DNA from: Enoplosus armatus
Taxonomy: Eukaryota; Chordata; Actinopteri; Centrarchiformes; Enoplosidae
Length of the DNA: 64,000 nucleotides
Assembly (NCBI RefSeq): GCF_043641665.1
Contig: NW_027261190.1
Span: 62,001-126,000 of the forward strand
Reading direction: 5' to 3'
The position numbers and the translations under genes are program-made. Within the stretch, counting starts at the first letter, position 1. The number at the start of each line of letters is the position of its first letter. Shown one piece after another: positions 61,801 through 64,000 of this stretch. The notes under the pieces are model-generated. The model did not search any database, had not been told where the DNA came from, and worked only from the letters and a program-made list of their open reading frames with translations.

Positions 61801-62680
61801 GGGAACAGCATTTAGGGAATGGTATAGAGCTGGGGTGGAATGCGTCAAAAATCTTTTTAAAGGTGGTGTTTTCATGTCTGCTGCTCAGTTGGAGAAGGAA
61901 TATGGAATCCCCTCAAAGACGAATTACTTAAGATATTTTCAGGTTCGAGATTTTGTGAAAAAGACATTCGCCTCATCCCTTGAGTTGCCGCGGAGTGGAT
62001 GGATAGATGGGCTGCTAGACATGAATCCAACTCTTAAAGGGACGGTTTCCACGCTCTATGTGAGCATCCAGAAGGTGGCTTCCCCATCCCTTGATATCTT
62101 ACAAAGGAAGTGGGAGGAAGAGTTAGAATTGGACATATCAGATGTTGACTGGAGACGGGCAGTGGAACTAATACACTCTTCTTCTGTATGTGTTAGACAT
62201 GGATTGATACAGTTTAAGGTCTTACACAGACTTCATTTCTCAAGGGACAAACTGGCAAGAATGTATCAGGGGGCTGATCCGACTTGCCCTAGATGTAAAC
62301 AGGTGCCAGCCAATATAGGTCATATGTTCTGGTCCTGTCCCAAGCTGAAAGAGTTCTGGGCCAGAATTTTTAGAACTTTCTCGTCAATCTATAACAAAGA
62401 TATAGAGCCCGGCCCTCTGACAGCCATCTTTGGTGTGACACCAAGGGAAGCGCCACTAACAATCTCTCAAAGGAAAACAATAGCATTCTCTTCATTGCTG
62501 GCTAGGAGATTGATCCTACTTAACTGGATAAAGGCGACACCGCCATCCCATAAACGATGGGTAGAAGAGGTGATGGCACACCTTAAATTAGAACATATTA
62601 GATTCACCTTGCAGGGCAACACTAAGAAGTACTCTACGGTCTGGCAGCCTTTTATTTCCTACTTTGAACATGAGTTCTAA
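58877..62680 (+). CDS. L1 ORF2 endonuclease/reverse transcriptase (unit C, intact)
   Basis: Full 1,267-residue frame with Arg76 kept and the endonuclease, YADD and CCHC motifs present. I noticed a G-to-T change near 61384 that is silent. With unit A this is one of two copies whose ORFs could both be translated, though its polyadenylation signal is changed. Confidence 0.95.
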   Translation: MAPNMDASRMDTKLMSWNVRAINKPAKRSKIFSHLRDQGAEIVYLQETHLLNKDHLKLCRGGFNQIYHSNFNSKSRGVAILIHRNVQFVETTTIKDKHGRYVIVVGKLFNMPVVLANIYAPNWDNVQFFKDLFSLLPNLDAHNLILGGDLNCVLDSTLDRSSPTSNVLSKSAQCINSFCKAYGVFDPWRFINPTSRQYSFYSPPHQTYTRIDYFLLDNKLTSIVTDVEYTGIVISDHSPVMLKLHFPENTPPQRMWRLNSRLLADDDFTKFINSQIVFFLELNDTPDISNGTLWESLKAYLRGQIISYSAGERKRKMKRTTELIKAIKEVDLANSMTPSEELHRKRILLQTEYDVLISQCEEDLYLRSRQDLYEHGERAGKLLSYQLKQSAAAGRIVQIGDNLGNKIIDQKGINDQFKSFYKDLYTSETDDKERVKNFFENLEIPSLDDADRDRLEGPMTAREIENAIRNMKTGKAPGPDGFPSEFYKTFASKLIPLLCGVYREVLDKKALPQTMSQALISVLLKKNKDPLKCESYRPVSLLGCDYKILAKILAARIELVISKIIHPDQTGFVAGRQLSSNLRRLFNVIYTAEDNIEPEIVISLDAHKAFDRIEYFYLFTALERFGFGPKFRSWIEIIYANPQAMVRTNNIISEPFPLFRGTRQGCPLSPMLFDVAIEPLAIMLRHAAELGGIHRGTQIHKLSLYADDLLLFLSNPVTNIPVALGIIEDYGRVSGYKINLGKSVLFPINKQARKLSFQAYPFTTNKDKFTYLGINVTRRYKDLFNHNFKVTLDTAKLDMERWSSLPLSLAGKINSVKMNIMPRFLYLFQTVPIFIPKSFFKELNKCTSTFIWEKKVPRIRREFLERQREEGGLALPNYMHYYWAANIHKVLFWVSKLDDDETPVWVHMERYASSPVSLCSLVCAPLPLSKHLYTNNPVVCDSIKIWVQFRTHFKNRNALLSAPVYGNHLFSPALGGTAFREWYRAGVECVKNLFKGGVFMSAAQLEKEYGIPSKTNYLRYFQVRDFVKKTFASSLELPRSGWIDGLLDMNPTLKGTVSTLYVSIQKVASPSLDILQRKWEEELELDISDVDWRRAVELIHSSSVCVRHGLIQFKVLHRLHFSRDKLARMYQGADPTCPRCKQVPANIGHMFWSCPKLKEFWARIFRTFSSIYNKDIEPGPLTAIFGVTPREAPLTISQRKTIAFSSLLARRLILLNWIKATPPSHKRWVEEVMAHLKLEHIRFTLQGNTKKYSTVWQPFISYFEHEF

Positions 62681-62991
62681 TTAGCCCCAACATAGATGGC
62701 AGCTTTTGACCCCCCCCCCTCCTTCCCTTCCCTTCCCACATGGGTGATGGGTATGTCTGATGTCTGATATTAGTATGGTATGTCTTGTTACTGTTTTGTC
62801 TGTGGTTTAGACCTGTATTTGAGATGTATGTTTTGAGTCCTGCTGTCTTTTTTTTAATTTATTTTTTTATTTTATTTTATTTTATTTTTTTTATTTTATT
62901 ATTTTTTTTTTTTTGAATGGGATGTTTGTTGTTTGAACAGAAAATTCAGTAAAAACACTTTGATAATAATAATAATATAATGTTATTACAG

Positions 62992-63121
62992 AGACCCAAC
63001 AGTTCCCACCATGAGCAAGCACTTTGGCGACAATGGCAAGGAAAAACTTCCTTTTAAGAGGCAGAAACCTCAAGCAGAACCAGACTCTAGGTGGGCGGTC
63101 ATCTGCTTTGACCGGTTGGGT
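62992..63121 (+). repeat. Common fish dispersed repeat, right part (unit C)
   Basis: Same as 19371-19500, followed by the GA-rich tract. Confidence 0.8.
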
Positions 63122-63360
63122 TTGAGAAAGAGAGAGAGAGGGAGAGAGAGAGAGACATAGAGAGGGAGGGAGAAAGAGAGAGGGGGAGAGACAGACAGAC
63201 AGACAGAAAGAGACAGAGAGAGAGATAGACATAAAGACACAGATAGACAGACCGACAGACGGACTAGCAGTAGAAATAGCAGCTATAATTATAATAATAA
63301 TGGAAATATGACTGATGATAGTAGTTACAGCTGTAATAATAGCTGTAATAATAGCACAGT

Positions 63361-64000
63361 AGATCAAAATGATTATCTGATATTAGCTTGTTTACTAATA
63401 CAGCTTTAGATGACAGAGATCTGATATTTAACAGTCCACATTTAATTTTCCTATTGTTTTGTCCTATAGCAGTGGTGGTCTTAATTTTTATTAGGTTTTT
63501 ATTAATGACTGCTCTCCTGTTTAATTTTGATTGAATTAATTTAAGTGGTCGGGGGGGAGACACAGTCATTATGGGGTTTTGGGTGGGTAACTGCTCTAAT
63601 GGAAGCGCAGAGAAGCGTGTAGGACTGCGACTCTGCATCCTGGTCTGGACTCTGGGTTGTCACGGTTTTGGTTCACTAATAAAGTCGGTCAGATTTCTAG
63701 ATATGAGAGCCGCTCCATCCAAAGTGGGATGAATGCCGTCTCTCCTCATCAGACCAGGTCTCCTCCAGAAAGTCCGCCAATTATCTACGAAGCCCACATC
63801 GTTTGCTGGACACCACCTCGACAGCCAGCGGTTGAATGATGACATGCGGCTAAACATGTCATCACTGGTCAAATTGGGAAGGGGCCCAGAGAAAACTACG
63901 GAGTCCGACATAGTTTTTGCAAACGAACACACCGACTCCACGTTAATTTTAGTGACCTCCGATTGGCGTAACCGGGAGTCATTACCGCCGACGTGAATAA
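63361..64000 (-). pseudogene. L2-like LINE 5' fragment, antisense, cut by window end (unit C)
   Basis: Same as 19740-20460. The SGNH frame (minus strand, ending at 63660) runs off the window, so its upstream part and the following gene exons are not seen. Confidence 0.78.

Larger units (their letters stand above)
56962..62975 (+). mobile_element. Full-length L1-clade LINE, altered poly(A) signal (unit C)
   Basis: Same insertion as 13342-19354 with both ORFs open. At 62949 an A-to-G change turns the 3'-end AATAAA into AGTAAA, and a few bases of the T/A-rich 3' UTR differ. The spacer TA tract is shorter than in unit A and the T run longer. Confidence 0.93.
43630..64000. repeat. Tandem unit C (partial, cut by window end)
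   Basis: This third period continues to the window end, about 1.4 kb short of a full unit. It ends inside the antisense L2-like fragment, before the first two exons of a possible fourth gene copy. Private changes include G to T near 61384, A to G at 62949 (AATAAA becomes AGTAAA in the L1 3' end), and C to T near 63440. Whether the array continues cannot be seen. Confidence 0.95.

Overview
The window is vertebrate DNA, most probably from a teleost fish. The evidence is an interrupted receptor gene with GT-AG introns and a dense set of repeats typical of fish: Tc1/mariner, L1, Rex1/Babar-like, RTE/Rex3-like, I/Nimb-like and L2-like elements, a solo LTR and several common fish dispersed repeats. 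No prokaryotic operons, RNA genes or CRISPR arrays were seen.

The dominant structure is a head-to-tail tandem repeat of about 21.8 kb. Position 1 corresponds to 21818 and again to 43630, so the window holds two full periods (21,817 and 21,812 bp) and about 20.4 kb of a third. I noticed only a handful of substitutions between units, plus microsatellite length changes and one 10-bp indel. No unit boundary is visible, because the periodicity runs through the whole window.

Each unit carries one copy of an interleukin-17-receptor-D-like (IL17RD/SEF-like) gene on the + strand. Ten coding exons can be traced by splice sites and phase. They encode a two-part extracellular region, one membrane-spanning helix and a SEFIR domain, 530 residues in all, with almost no tail after SEFIR. 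The first copy (1980-6988) lacks its upstream exons in the window. The second (20609-28805) and third (42431-50617) have all ten. I found no signal-peptide exon or promoter for these copies anywhere in the unit, so the downstream copies may be 5'-incomplete.

The roughly 13.6 kb between the stop codon of one copy and the first exon of the next holds the 3' UTR, then nested transposons. In order these are: an antisense LINE tail split by a complete Tc1 element with an open transposase; a deleted Rex1-like LINE; a minus-strand solo LTR; an I/Nimb-like RNase H fragment; a full-length L1 with a 16-bp target-site duplication, which splits a common fish repeat; a GA-rich tract; and an antisense L2-like fragment encoding part of an SGNH esterase. 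The introns hold a second Rex1-like tail, a 621-bp DNA transposon with 55-bp inverted repeats, and an antisense RTE-like LINE. Every insertion is present in every unit, so all of them predate the amplification. The L1 copies have since diverged: the first keeps both reading frames, the second has a nonsense codon in ORF2, and the third keeps its frames but has a changed polyadenylation signal.
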